NCBI GenBank assembly: GCA_015680685.1
Contig: MNCI01004089.1
Span: forward strand, 272,375 to 336,374
Direction: 5' to 3'
DNA: 64,000 nucleotides
Source of the DNA: Gnetum montanum
Lineage: Eukaryota > Streptophyta > Gnetopsida > Gnetales > Gnetaceae
Shown in pieces: positions 1 to 10,800 of this stretch. The notes below the pieces were generated by a model. The model made no database searches, was not told the DNA's origin, and saw only the letters and a list, made by a program, of their open reading frames with translations. A program made the position numbers and the translations under genes. The stretch's first letter is position 1; each line of letters opens with the position of its first letter.

Positions 1-386
1 CACGCTGTTCGTGGCTCGTCATGTGTCGACGTACTTCCAGAACCCATAAGGCACGGTGTACTATGCAGGAGGGTAAGCAGATTTGGCTAACTGTATTGTC
101 TCTATTTTTGTTATAATGTCTGTTATTGATGTGAAGGGTAAGAGAAGTCGATGTGCAAAGTGTAAGTTAAGCTTATGCTGTATGATATAGGTTTTTTATA
201 CATGACAACCAGTTAATTGGCGATGGCGATACGTTGGCCTGGGCCGAAACGGCAATAATAGCGTTTACCGCGACCAACAACGTGCGTGCCGGTGTTATTG
301 GGCAAATTGGCCATGAGATGCGTGAGTATCACACCCGCTACGAGCGCCCTATCAAGAATTGTCAGGAACTCGGATGGATGCATGAG

Positions 387-391
387 GACTG
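387..391. repeat. Left target-site duplication of element A (GACTG)
   Basis: GACTG lies immediately before the LTR start TGTGTCG. The same five bases follow the left LTR at 1907-1911, and GACTA follows the right LTR at 18573. Deleting the LTR and one copy restores an open exon (GWMHED then W), which supports these as the true insertion borders. Confidence 0.8.
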
Positions 392-1906
392 TGTGTCGTC
401 CGAAATCGTCGGTACAAGGCTGGAATGAAACGAGCACCGAAAGATCCACGGACAAGCGCAGTCAACCCTGCCTCCGCTTGAGGGCAAGTTGGAACGGACG
501 AAGGCAGAGTGCCTTGAATGGTCCACACGCGGATCAAACAAGGACTTCCCCGAGCGCCGCCGAAGCATTATACGCTGGGTTATACGTAAACGGAGTGTAA
601 ACAGTGAAACAGGCGCAGACAGAGCATGAACGTAAGGGACGTAAACGAAGTAGGACTTAAATAGCGTAAACAAAAATAGGCACAGCGTAAGCGTATAGAG
701 ACGTGGACAGCGTAAACAGCGTGTATAGATGTAGGGCGTAAACAAACGTAGACAGTGTGAACAGTGGGCGTAAACGGGTGAAGACGGAGCGATGACGTAA
801 GCAAACGTGGGCGAAGCGTGGGCCAAATTGACGTAGAACTGTAAAACTCGCAACAACCGTAAACAGTGGGCACCCATGGACGCAAACGGAGCGCGGAGCG
901 CGAACGTAAACAGCCGTAAACGAAGCGTGGGCCAAATTAACGTAAAACTGTAAAAGAACTTGCAACAAGCGTAAACAATGGATTATAGAGTTAAAATGTT
1001 GTGCACCGGTCTAACGCAGTTGTGTAGGGACACAAGGCGGACGTAAAGCCCCGGTGGATGGAGGGATGCAGCCGACTGACACGGCAGGCGGGGCACGGAC
1101 TGTGCTCAGTGTGGAGGACTTCCAGCGTAAGCGTAAGTGTAAGAGGGTTTCTGCAGCGTAATTGCTCTTAGTCTGCTCTAGTAAATTTTTGCGGACCCCG
1201 TAGATGCGGAAAACTGGGCTATTTATAGGGGTAGGGTTACCGGGAAAATCGGACGGGGAGACACGTGGCGTATAGACCGGGCGTTACAATTTAGAAACAT
1301 GGTATACGCTGGGCGTATACACTACAACAGGCCGGCGTATACGCCGAGCGTATACGCTGGGCATAGACTTGGCCAGATGCTGGCATATACGCTGGGGCGT
1401 ATACGCTGATGAATGTTGGGCGTATACGCCGAAGAATGTCCACTTGCTTCAATCCTTGCTCTTCGGTGTAATCTTTATGCTGCCATTGGAGATCTTGTCG
1501 TGGAGCGTGTGCATCTGCCGTACCTGGGCGTGTACGCCGGAGAGCCGGGCGTAGACGCTGGGCGTAAACGCTGGCTCACCATGGTTTTAAAGCTGGGCAT
1601 ATACGCTGGGCGTATACGCTGGCACACATTTAGAACTGGATGTTTCGATTTTCGAGGTTGCCCTGTGTAACTTCAAATGTAGCCGAAGTCGCACATGGGC
1701 CATGGGGGGCGTAGACACTGGCTCACCATGGTTTTAAAGCTGGGCATATATGCTGGGCGTATACGCTGGCACACATTTAGAATCGGATGTTTTGATTTTC
1801 GAGGTTGCCCTGTGTAACTTCAAATGTAGCCGAAGTCACACGTGGGTCATGGGGATCTGCTTCTTGTCAGACCAATGCTAAACTCACAGATTTTTGTGGT
1901 GTTTTA
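392..1906 (-). repeat. Left (3') LTR of element A
   Basis: About 1.5 kb, over 90% identical by eye to 17013-18572. It begins TGTGTCG and ends TTTTA, where the right copy ends TTTCA, so the terminal CA has become TA. It contains a minus-strand TATA box, runs of CGTAAACAG-like units at about 590-1000 and many copies of the 10-bp palindrome GCGTATACGC between 1300 and 1630. Plus-strand open frames here are by-products of these repeats and not genes. Most differences between the two LTRs are transitions. Confidence 0.82.
1219..1228 (-). promoter_or_regulatory. TATA box of left LTR A
   Basis: CTATTTATAG on the plus strand reads CTATAAATAG on the minus strand, a canonical plant TATA box in the orientation of gag-pol. 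The same motif is at the matching place in the right LTR (17846) and in LTR B (26941). Confidence 0.7.
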
Positions 1907-3119
1907 GACTGGACCTTGGATCTGCCCCTCACCGTCGAGGATGTGCAGAGGGAACTCCCGCCATTTCCGTTGCCGTTTGGCCCTGGTAAGACCGCTGCGT
2001 GTTCTAACGTTATGCGTGTAGTGAGTCACGGACATTATATGATAGTGTTTCTGTTTAACTTGTGTTTTATGCCTTTCAGTCAGGGAATCCCGGAAGATTA
2101 CCCTTACGATTTCCGGCCGTGAGGCGAGGGATGTTCTCTTTTGCTACGGTGATATTAAGGAGGCACAGCGTTGGCTCGGCCACTCGACGGCCCCAGTCGC
2201 AGTGACCGCCAAGATCCAGGCTGCAGGGCTAATGCACCTGTTTTTGGCTGCGACCCCTGATGTCCTCGCCAGTGAAATGATAGCCTTGGTTAACTCCTTC
2301 AGCGAGAAGGCAGATCATTTTAGCACGCGCATGCATAACATGCGCGTAAATTTTGACATTAACGCTCAGTTCTTCTCGGACCTGTTTGGCGTCCCCTCAA
2401 ACGGCCTTCCCGTAAAAGTGAAGGCCAAGAGGAGCGCTAGAGTCGAGGAGTTTCTGAAGGAGTGGGTGAGGATCGACAAGGAGACTAAGGAGTTTCCTTG
2501 TAATAAATTCGAAATGGGGACCGCCAAGACACTTTATCCCCTTTTTCAAGCCCGGACCTTCCCCAAAACCCTTTTGCAGGCGAAGTTCCTTTCGGTAGAA
2601 CAGACTCGTATCATGCGAGAGGTCTTGGAAGAGGGAGCCCGGTTTGATTAGGCGAGCCATCTTGCCAAGGGACTGCGCAGTGAAATGGTCAAGCTTCGGG
2701 AGAAGCTCGAGTCCCATTTCAACGTGCATTACACCTTTTTCATAGCTTGCCTCCGGCGGTTTGCTGAGTTTCTAGTCGTTCAGAGGAATGGGGTCTGGGT
2801 ACAGCAAGACCGAGACCAGCTATCCAGACCCTGGATTGCCCACATTCTCAGCACTACCCATGGGCAGGATCCGCCGGAAGGGATCGGGGAGTCGTTGTCT
2901 GTAATGACTAAAGGCTTGACGGCGCCCCGAGCATGAGGTCTCGACAGAGTAGGCGGGATAATGCGTACCTACACCGGCAACGCCTCACGAGGGAAATGTC
3001 TAGCAGAGGAAATCGTGGAACCAACAGCTCGGCAGAAGAGGCTCCGCCTAGCTGAGGCCCCTGGGGGCGATGCAGGCCACACTGTTGGGCTCAAGGTGCA
3101 GCGGAATAAGCCTCCGCCT
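1907..3119 (+). repeat. Ectopic copy of the right flank of element A (duplicate of 18573-19785)
   Basis: This 1.2-kb block is about 95% identical by eye to 18573-19785, the antisense-gene sequence just right of the right LTR. It begins with the target-site bases GACTG directly after the left LTR and stops at 3119, one base before the splice donor in the intact copy. The next bases belong to the element interior. A copy event primed from the LTR and run into the flank, then joined by end joining, would explain it. It also accounts for the loss of the element's own end: the interior here lacks about 650 bp and the polypurine tract seen in element D. Confidence 0.72.
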
Positions 3120-3564
3120 AGTTTTACATGGGATTGTTTTTTTTGAAGCTTGTCCTTGTATTCATGCGTGAATATTGTGTTCTGCGTGTCGCGACTGCTA
3201 TAACGTTTCGCAGTGTGCAATTTTTAGTAAACAGATAGTGGGTTTTCGGGGAATGGGAATGTGTGGGTCAAGGATTCGATTTAGTCTTGCCAGGTAGACC
3301 AATGGACATTGCCTTATCTTGCTACCTATGATGCAGCGCACTCTCGTACGAGGACTTCCGAGCGTCATCCTGCAAACACAACTCCAAAGAGATAAGAAAC
3401 CATGAGTGAATTAATGAGTTTAGATTTAAACATCTGCAGGTGAACACAAATATTGGAGCGATCCTGAATCTGGGATGTGGATGTCGACGATGCTGACGAG
3501 GGATGCAATGATTAATGATTCTGATGAATGAATATGGCTGTGGGATAAGGAGTCGAAGATGAAC
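3120..3564 (-). other. 3' non-coding interior of element A, between integrase and LTR
   Basis: No gene. The stretch is homologous to 59385-59870 in element D: both share a TTTCGGG..GTGTGTCAAGG block and a CATCCTGCAAACACAACTCC-like block. This fixes it as the conserved 3' non-coding interior. A T8 run at 3137 lies near the junction with the duplicated flank. Confidence 0.6.
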
Positions 3565-3566
3565 GC

Positions 3567-3843
3567 GCCAGTTTATAGTCTTAGCGGACTATCATGGGTT
3601 AGTTTTGTGTCGTAACCCGTCGGACATTGCCCGTTTAGCGTCGTGGCAAACGTTGCGTTGCTAGTTTTGAGTCTTAGCGGACCATGAAGAGGCGAGCTAG
3701 TTTATAGTCTTAGCGGACTCTGTGGTGTTATCTGTGGTATCAGTTTATAGTCATGATTCCAGGACTAATCTGTGGTATCAATTTATAGTCATGATTCTAG
3801 GACTAATCTGTGGTATCAGTTTATAGTCATGATTCCAGGACTA
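3567..3843. repeat. Hairpin-motif array 1 of element A (after integrase)
   Basis: At least seven copies of a short motif of the form (T/C)AGTTTA-NN-GTC-loop-GAC. Typical cores are GTCTTAGCGGAC and GTCATGATTCCAGGAC. The last three copies form a 38-bp tandem repeat (starts near 3731, 3769 and 3807). The array lies between the end of integrase and the 3' non-coding interior. Each core can form a 3-4 bp stem. The same motif class recurs at other module boundaries of A, B and D. Confidence 0.75.
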
Positions 3844-3865
3844 GCACGTACCTGAGTTCGAATTC

Positions 3866-5615
3866 ATGTGTAGAACGGTTTTAGGAACAAATGATTGGTT
3901 GGATTTGCATATTCTTTTCCTTCCATGTCAGCTAGTTTGAATGCCCCGTTGTCGAATGCTTTAATGACCAGATAAGGCCCTTCCCAGTTGACTGAGAATT
4001 TATCTGGGTGTTCCCGAACAGCTTTAAGTACGAGATCTCCTTCTTTGATGGGGCGCTTATGAATGTCATGTCGATGTCATTGCCATTGTCGTTTCTGGTA
4101 CCATTCGATCTGATCGAGTGCACGCACGCGTTCCTCCTCCACTGAGTCCAAGTCAATGATGCGTAGATCATTATTTTGCCCATCATCAAGAAGTCCGGAA
4201 AGTGTGATCCTTAGAGATGGCACTTGTAATTCCAAAGGTAAAACAGCTTCCGAACCATAAACAAGACTGTATGGAGTTTTACCTGTCGAAGTCCGGTGCG
4301 TGGTACGGTATGCCCATAGCACATATACCAGTTGTTCATGCCATCTTCGTTTGCTTTGGGCAAGCATCTTTTTGAGTACTATGATGATTGTCTTATTTGT
4401 TGATTCTACCTGCCCGTTGCTCTGAGGATAATAAGGGGATGAAAATGAATGTTTGATCCCTAGACTATCACAAAACGTTTTGGTCTCGGCACTACTAAAT
4501 TGTGGCTCGTTGTCAATGATGATTGTCATGGGAATGCCAAAGCGGGTTATAATGTTTTCGAGGATGAAGTGGCACACCTGTTTAGAAGTAGTTTTGCGAA
4601 GGTGTGCCGCCTCTACCCATTTCGTAAAGTATTCGGTTATTGTCATAATAAAGCTATGCCCAGCAGAAGATGTGGGCGTTATCGGGCCAATGAGGTCCAG
4701 TCCCCACTTCTGGAAGGGCCATGTGATTTGTGTTGTATGCAACCCATTTGGTGGAATGTGGATGAGATTACCGTGTTTTTGACATATACTACATGTTTTG
4801 ACCTTGGACTGACAGTCGTATTCCATGCGTGGCCAATAGTAGCCTAGGCATCTTATTTTGGTTGCCATTGCCTTCGATGAAATGTGTCCCCCGCAGATTC
4901 CGTCATGCACCTGTTCAACAATTGTTTGGGCTTCGATGTTATTGACGCATGTTAGCAGTATGCCTTCATAGGATCGGCGACACAATCTATCCCCTATTAA
5001 TGTGTACTGTTTAGAACGCTTGCGTACTACATCCTTTTGCGCATTGGTTAAATGTTGTGGCGTTTCACCGTGCAGAAGGTATTCTTTTACGTCATAGTAC
5101 CATTCATTAGCATGTGTTGTACTGACAGATGCAATTAGAAGCATGTCGAGAGTGTTGGTTATGGGCTCGGCACAACTGGTCACGGAGCTTGGTAATGCAT
5201 GAAACATGTCAGGGGATATGTTTAAAGCCAAGGTTGCTAAGGCGTCCGCAATGGTATTGTCATTCCTAGAGATATGTTGGACATCGACATTTTCGAATTG
5301 TTTGAGTAGGTGCTTAGCCAAATCACAGTATGGTTGTAAGTGTTGCGCTTTACACGTATAGACGTCTGTGACTTGATTTACGACTAGTTGTGAGTCCCCT
5401 CTGACTACAAGCCGTACGATGTCCAATGCTAGTACAGCCGCGAGACCTCTGAGGAGACCTTCATACTCTGCTACGTTGTTAGTCCAATGAAAGTTGAAGT
5501 GATAGGCGAAAGGTTTAATTTCTTCAGAGGGGTATGTGATCACAGCGGTAGCACTTCCTCCTTGAGAGGTGGATACTCCATCAAAGTTCAGAACCGCATC
5601 GTAGTCGTCTGGCAC
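3866..5615 (-). pseudogene. Archaeal-type RNase H plus integrase of element A
   Basis: The first 140 residues are an additional RNase H of the archaeal type that marks Tat elements: FDGVS, EYEGLLRGL, GDSQLVV and a D near the end (IADALATLAL). Integrase follows, with a zinc-binding H-H-C-C region (CSICQKHG) and the DDE core: D in KWGLDLIGPI, D in IIDNEPQF, E in SNGQVEST. Integrase inserts the cDNA into the chromosome. The main frame ends at 4077, and a frame change continues into the usual C-terminal part with EGPYLVIKAF, ending near 3866. A TAA near 5637 separates it from the RT part. The catalytic residues are intact but the frame is broken, so it is a pseudogene. Confidence 0.88.
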
Positions 5616-5636
5616 TTTGTTTATTGCATTTACATT

Positions 5637-7424
5637 TTAGTCTGGGAATTTGGGTTCTATTGTACCCGAATCATGCGTTGGCGACGTGGTCATTTGATTC
5701 GCTATGGCTTGGTCCTTTACTGACGATTGTGCCACATAGTGCAGGTCAAACTCAGCTATGATTGCCTTCCAACGAGCTATCCTGCTTGATTCGTAGATGT
5801 TTCCAGTTATAGCTATGAGCACATTATCTTTGCAAATTATGTTAACTTGATTTTGGAAAAGATAATGTCGCCATTTTTTTAAAGAGAAAACTAAAGCTAA
5901 ACATGACTTTTCTACATCATTGTATCTCTTTTCGTGGGCAACCATTGCATGACTTAGGTAGTATATGGGGACCTCAATTCTGTCATCTCGTTTCTGACAC
6001 AACATGAACGCGATTGATGATTCGGATGTGGCCAGGTAGATGTAAAACAACCTGTCATTTTTGGGTGGGAATACGGTGGGTAACCGAGCGAGTGTTGTTT
6101 TTATGTTGTCGAATGCTTCTTGGCACTGCGGTGTTCATTCAAAACGGGCGTTTTTGCGTAGTAGGTGGTTCATAGGTGTAAGTTTTCCCATCAAATTTTC
6201 TATGAACCTCCTGATGAACTGTAAGCGACCCTATAGCCCTCGAAGTTCGGTTAGATTGCTAGGTGGTTTTAGATTTGTAATGGCTCTAACCTTATCAGGG
6301 TCTACCCGTATCCCTGCCTCTGAGGCTACGAATCCAAGCATTTTACCTGTTTTGACGCCGAAGACGCATTTCTTTGGGTTAAGCCTTAGTTCGTACTTTA
6401 GGCAACGTTTTAGTACTAAGTCAAGATCATGTACGTCTTGTTTTGACGATTTCGATTTAACCACTATGTCATCTACATAATCGTTGAGCGAGTGTAAGAT
6501 GTAATCGCTAAAAATGTATGTCATCGCCCTTTGATACGTGGCCCCAGCGTTCTTGAGACCAAAAAGCATCATTGTGTAACAAAAGGTTCCCCAAGGTGTC
6601 ATGAAAGTAGTTCGTAGCTAGTGTTCTGGATTAATACGTATCTGATTATATCCCGAGAACCCATCCATAAAGGATAACAAGGCGTGCCCGGCAGTTGAGT
6701 CAACTAGTTGATCAATGCTGGGTAAGGGGAAGTCATCCTTTATGATGGCTACGTTAAGGTCCCGGAAGTCAATGCACAAGCGGATACTTCCGTTCTTCTT
6801 TGGGACTATAACCATGTTTGATACCCATTCGGTGTAATCAACAGCCCTAATGAAACCAGCTTGGTAGAGCTTAGTAATCTCATTACGAACTGCTAATGCC
6901 ACCTCGGGTTTAACCTTTCATGCTTTCTGTTTTACTGGCCTTAGTTTTGGATCAAGGGTTATGTTGTGCTGGACGATACGAGGGTCTAACCCGGGCATAT
7001 CTACATAGGACCACGCGAATGCTTTCATATTGTCTCTAAGTATGTTTTCAATATCTTTAGCTAGACATGGTTCTAGTAACGCACTTAACTTTAGAATTTT
7101 GATCTCCCCATCGGGCATGGTGATGGGAGTCTCAGTTAGAGGATCTTTAGTAATGTTTTCGGCCTCAATGTCGAGGGACTTTGTCATTCCCCCGTATTCG
7201 TCAACTGTTTGCTATGTTGAGGCTATTGTCATGTCGTTTGCTGATGAGCTTGCGTAAACGAGATTTACATCGATATTCCTTTCAACTGGGCCGTATGGTC
7301 CATCCATGACCAACGGCCTGGTTAAGCGATTGCAATCCATTATGCAAGTTCCTGTCAATAAATGAAGAGCCTGGTAAGATAACGGAGGTCGTTTTGGGTC
7401 TTTTGGCAATCTTTTAGTGTGCAC
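5637..7424 (-). pseudogene. Reverse transcriptase and RNase H of element A
   Basis: RT copies the element RNA into cDNA, and the following RNase H removes the template. The RT carries VPKKNGSIRLCIDFRDLN, the LPSIDQLVD block, the FSGYNQI block and the YVDD catalytic site at about 6470. A Gypsy-type RNase H follows (FYIYLATSES, LSHAMVAHEKRY, ICKDN). The upstream part (7424 to about 7190) is a linker before RT. In-frame stops near 7208, 6916, 6615, 6228 and 6140 break it; most look like CAG to TAG or CGA to TGA. Plus-strand frames over this region are shadows. The antisense gene separates it from protease, so expression would have required splicing or a separate start. Confidence 0.9.
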
Positions 7425-7454
7425 GCGTAAAAATGAGTTAACGTGATGGTGGAA

Positions 7455-7537
7455 CGGCAGTTTAATGCCTTACTGGGCAACGACAATGATCGGCAGTTTA
7501 ATGCCTTACTGGGCAATGATCGGCAGTTTAATGCCGA
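7455..7537. repeat. Hairpin-motif array 2 of element A (between RT and antisense gene)
   Basis: Three copies of CGGCAGTTTAATGCC, two of them completed as TGCC-TTACTG-GGCA. This is the same TTTA-NN-stem-loop-stem layout as array 1, with the stem changed to TGCC/GGCA. Unit spacing is about 38 bp then 29 bp. It lies between the RT linker and the promoter of the antisense gene. Confidence 0.72.
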
Positions 7538-7690
7538 AATTTGTTGTTTATGTCATTTATGTGTGTAAATTTTATATCTTTTTTGAAAAATTCAAGGCAA
7601 ATTCGAAAAAGCACGAAAAACGAGGCAAAAAGCAAGAAAAATGGAAAAGCGGCGGCGGCGGCGGTGGCGTCAGCGTCAGCGTCAACGCGC

Positions 7691-7698
7691 TATAAAAG
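7691..7698 (+). promoter_or_regulatory. TATA box of the antisense gene in element A
   Basis: TATAAAAG about 160 bp upstream of the predicted ATG at 7855, on the plus strand and opposite to gag-pol. A GCG-rich stretch precedes it. Position and orientation fit a promoter for the multi-exon gene that follows. Confidence 0.55.
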
Positions 7699-7754
7699 GG
7701 GAGCGGGGGCGTCATTTTGTCATTTGACTTTTGGAGCGTGAGCGTAAACCGAGA

Positions 7755-7852
7755 GCGTAACCCTAGCGTAGACGCCAAGCGAAAACCCCAGCGTAGACGT
7801 CGAGAAGAAACCCCAGCGTAGACGCCGAGAAGAAACCCCAGCGTAGACGCCG
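7755..7852 (+). repeat. Tandem repeat in the leader of the antisense gene
   Basis: About three to four copies of a 26-27 bp unit, GAAGAAACCCCAGCGTAGACG, directly upstream of the ATG. It contains GCGTAGACGC, a variant of the palindrome found across the LTRs. Confidence 0.65.
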
Positions 7853-7854
7853 TG

Positions 7855-10800
7855 ATGGGCAGAGGCAAAGAACTGGAGGGCCGAGGACAGAAAGGACCTG
7901 AATTGACATTCGTGGAGGAGAGCCAGGCGATGCTGCAGTGTCTACCCCGCCCGAGCGTCCCCACGTGGCCCGGATCTTCTGGCAGGTAGGCCTCTAACCC
8001 TGTTTCCATTGATTTCTAGTCTGTTCTTCGCAGCGTACAGTTAGCGTAGGATTTCGGCGTATACGCCGAGCGTGAAGGGTTTTGAGTAATGTCCGCGTAG
8101 ACGCCGTGTGTATTATTTTTGGTGGGGCTTAAAGGTTTTAGAGCAACTGTTTTTTCGTACGCCGGGCGTATATGCCGAGCGCAACTATTTTTTCGTACGC
8201 CGGGCGTATACGCCGAGCCCAACTTTTTTTTTTTCGTACACCGGGCGTATACGCCCAGCGTAACTATTTTTCGTACGCCGGGCGTATACGCCTGGCGTAG
8301 CTGTTTTTCATACGTCGGGCGTATACGCCTGGCATAGCTATTTTTCGTACGCCGAGCGTATACGCCTGGCGTAACTGTTTTTCGTACGCCTGGCGTAACT
8401 CAGAAAATTTTCTGTGAATGTCTGAAAATCTTTTTAAAATGAAGTTTTGGAGATTGATCTTTGGCATTGTTTAATGATTTGCAGAGACATTGAGCCTTCC
8501 CTTCTTGTGATTGAGTTAGTTGGGATTTTAACATGGTTTGGTCCTCTGGAGGGTGGTGACCCGACTCCAAATCTGGTCGTTAAGCACAATGGGGTCTGGT
8601 TCTGGGACGGAGCCTGCGAATTTTTGGCCTTTTTGCTAGACCATTTCAACGTCGTGGTTTTGTCTCATCTAGGCGAAGATGTGGCACGGAGTATTATTGA
8701 GGCCATGTTACCCGGCGTAGCGGAAGGCATCAGGATGTTTATGGAGGACATTGATGAAGGGCCGTTTATCGTCGAGGGTGTTCCCCCCGGTGGTCCGAAA
8801 TCGACCCGTCCATTGACACGTGTGTGGGACCAGCTACCGCGGGGCCCCAACTACATCAACAACACATTGTTTTTAGTAGGCCGCGCGCACACTTTGTTTC
8901 AGAATCCCCCTGGCACAGTATATCGGGTGGAAAGGTAATTTCATCTTAACTTTGGTTATTCCTTTCTTTCTCACATTCAAATACTTACTCTCATTTTGAC
9001 ACTTGTTTTCGCTTCCCCGCAGGCCAAAAATTACGCCAGATGGGGCTTACGCGGGTGATGATGGGATTGGATTGGCGCGCACAGCCGTGGAAGTGTTCAT
9101 GGTGGGCCCTACCCTTCGCGGGACCATTTTGGCCCACACTAAGGACGCCATGAAGAACTTCCCCAAGAAATTTTCGAAGGCGTTTGCACAATGTGCCGTG
9201 CGTGGCTGGTTGCATGCCGACTGGGCCCCTAACGGGCTGATTTTCCCATCTGCCTCCGATCTGGTCGAAACCTCGAGGTCCAATACTGAAAGTAAGTGAC
9301 AAAGTTTCCTAGATGTCGTGTTTGATTTGGTCAATTGCTGAGTGTCAAGCTGATATGAAGGTTTTGGTTTTGCCTTTACAGCTGGCACCACCTCCGGTAG
9401 GGATTCCGTTGTGACTGGGAGGACTGAAACTACTCTCTCAATGAAGTTTGGTGAAACTGGTGCGGCTCAGAAGTGGTTACGAAAGAAGGCCTCGCCATCT
9501 ATTGTTGCCTGTTTGGAGCATGCCGGCCTCATGGCACTTTTTGCGGCCCCTAGCCCAAATGTTTCTATAGCGGAGATGATCGGGATTGTAGATTCATTTG
9601 ATAGATCTGTCTCTTGCTATAGCGCCCGTATTAGGGGCGTTAAAGTAATTTTTGAATTATCACCTCAATTTCTCGTGGATTTGTTTGGCGTGCCTACTAA
9701 TGGCGTAAAAGTCGTTATGAACAAGACGCATAAAGAAATTGACATGATCCGTGGTTTAGAGGATTGGCTAGGGGTGAGGAAGGGTGCCAAAGGGTTCCCA
9801 ATGCAGGGGAAAACGAAGGTTGAGGAAGTCAACGAACTTTATCCCCTATTTAGAGCGCGTTTGTTTCTGAAGACTCTATCACAAGTCAAGAGTCTCAGTG
9901 TTGAAGCAGTGCGAGTCATGCGCACTATTCTGGAGGCTGGCGTGCGTTATAACTGGGCGGAATTTTTATTATCAGGAATGACCAAAGATATAGAGCGGCT
10001 GCGTTCAAACATAGAGGCGCAGTCTCATTTTACCTTCGCTTTCTTTGCTGGTTATATTCGTCGCTTAGTTGAATTTTTGGTGCTTCGTGGGGAAAACAAA
10101 TTTGTTTTGCGTGATAGGTATCAGTTATCTCGCCCCTGGGTGAACCACTTATTTGACACAGCCAAGTCTCAAGACGCCCCTGAGGGGATTGATGAATCCC
10201 TTACGATCACCACGGGTGGATCGTCTGGCCCCTCGCTCCACACACGCGACAGCCTAGGGGTGGAACCCGATGAAGTACCCCCAACTGCAAGGAAGGCGGA
10301 GCGAGTGGTTAAGGAAACAATAGGCAAAGCGAAATCTAAGCTGGGGAAGCGTGACAGCACGGCGGAAGGCACCAGTGAGATTGAGCAGCCTAGAGTGAAG
10401 CAAATTCAATTTAAAATTCCTGGTAAACCTTTTTATTCTTATTTCAATAGTTGTAACTATTGTCGGTTGTATGCAACTGATTTCATTTGTTTTGAATTGA
10501 GCAGTTAAGAGGCACGATCTGCAAACTATACCAGAAGACGAGGAATTAACCAACCCGGCGGGAGAAACAGAATTGCTGGGGGAGGGGACTGGAGGAACTG
10601 GAGGTACTGAACCCCTGGACGATCAAGCGGAAACTGAAGAAATGTTCAACAACTTTCTTACAGGAGACCTTGATCTCGGAGACCCCCCGATGCAAGAGGA
10701 GATCAGAGGGAATGGTATGTCTCTTTACTCAATTATGCGGCCTAATACATTCCTGGATTACCTTATCGCGAACTTTTTTGTTTAACTCAGAGGAGAGCGA

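Larger units (their letters stand above)
1..3119 (+). pseudogene. Left part of the antisense gene of element B, split by LTR A
   Basis: Exon remnants can be followed by homology to the antisense gene of element A. Bases 1-72 match the end of its second exon (FQNP and GTVY are shared) and end at a GTAAGC donor. Bases 191-391 match its third exon and end in GWMHED, equivalent to GWLHAD in A. The exon is broken at 391 by an LTR. After the LTR the reading continues in frame with DWTLDL, then a donor at 1985/1986, an acceptor at 2079, and a long fourth exon to 3119. The segment 1907-3119 duplicates 18573-19785 and is probably a secondary copy of the right flank. Stops: TAA near 46, TAG near 2649, TGA near 2933. 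Function unknown. Confidence 0.7.

Noticed and set aside
359-1670. Plus- and minus-strand open frames in the LTRs, such as Tyr/Val/Arg-rich or Leu/Arg-rich proteins
   Set aside because: They are by-products of GCGTATACGC and CGTAAACAG repeats. They have no codon bias, and the same frames appear in the other LTR with different breaks.
392-3119. LTR A read as 2.7 kb long, because left and right copies are similar over 392-3119 and 17013-19785
   Set aside because: The terminus GTGTTTCA at 18572 matches LTR D and LTR B, and GACTG target bases follow it. Removing 392-1906 restores an open exon. The extra 1.2 kb is gene sequence, not LTR.
4453-6480. Plus-strand open frames of 100-140 codons over RT and integrase
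   Set aside because: Exact shadows of the conserved minus-strand pol genes.
8150-8400. Regularly spaced repeat resembling a CRISPR array
   Set aside because: Eukaryotic retrotransposon context; the units are contiguous variants of one palindrome-based tandem repeat, with no unique spacers or cas genes.
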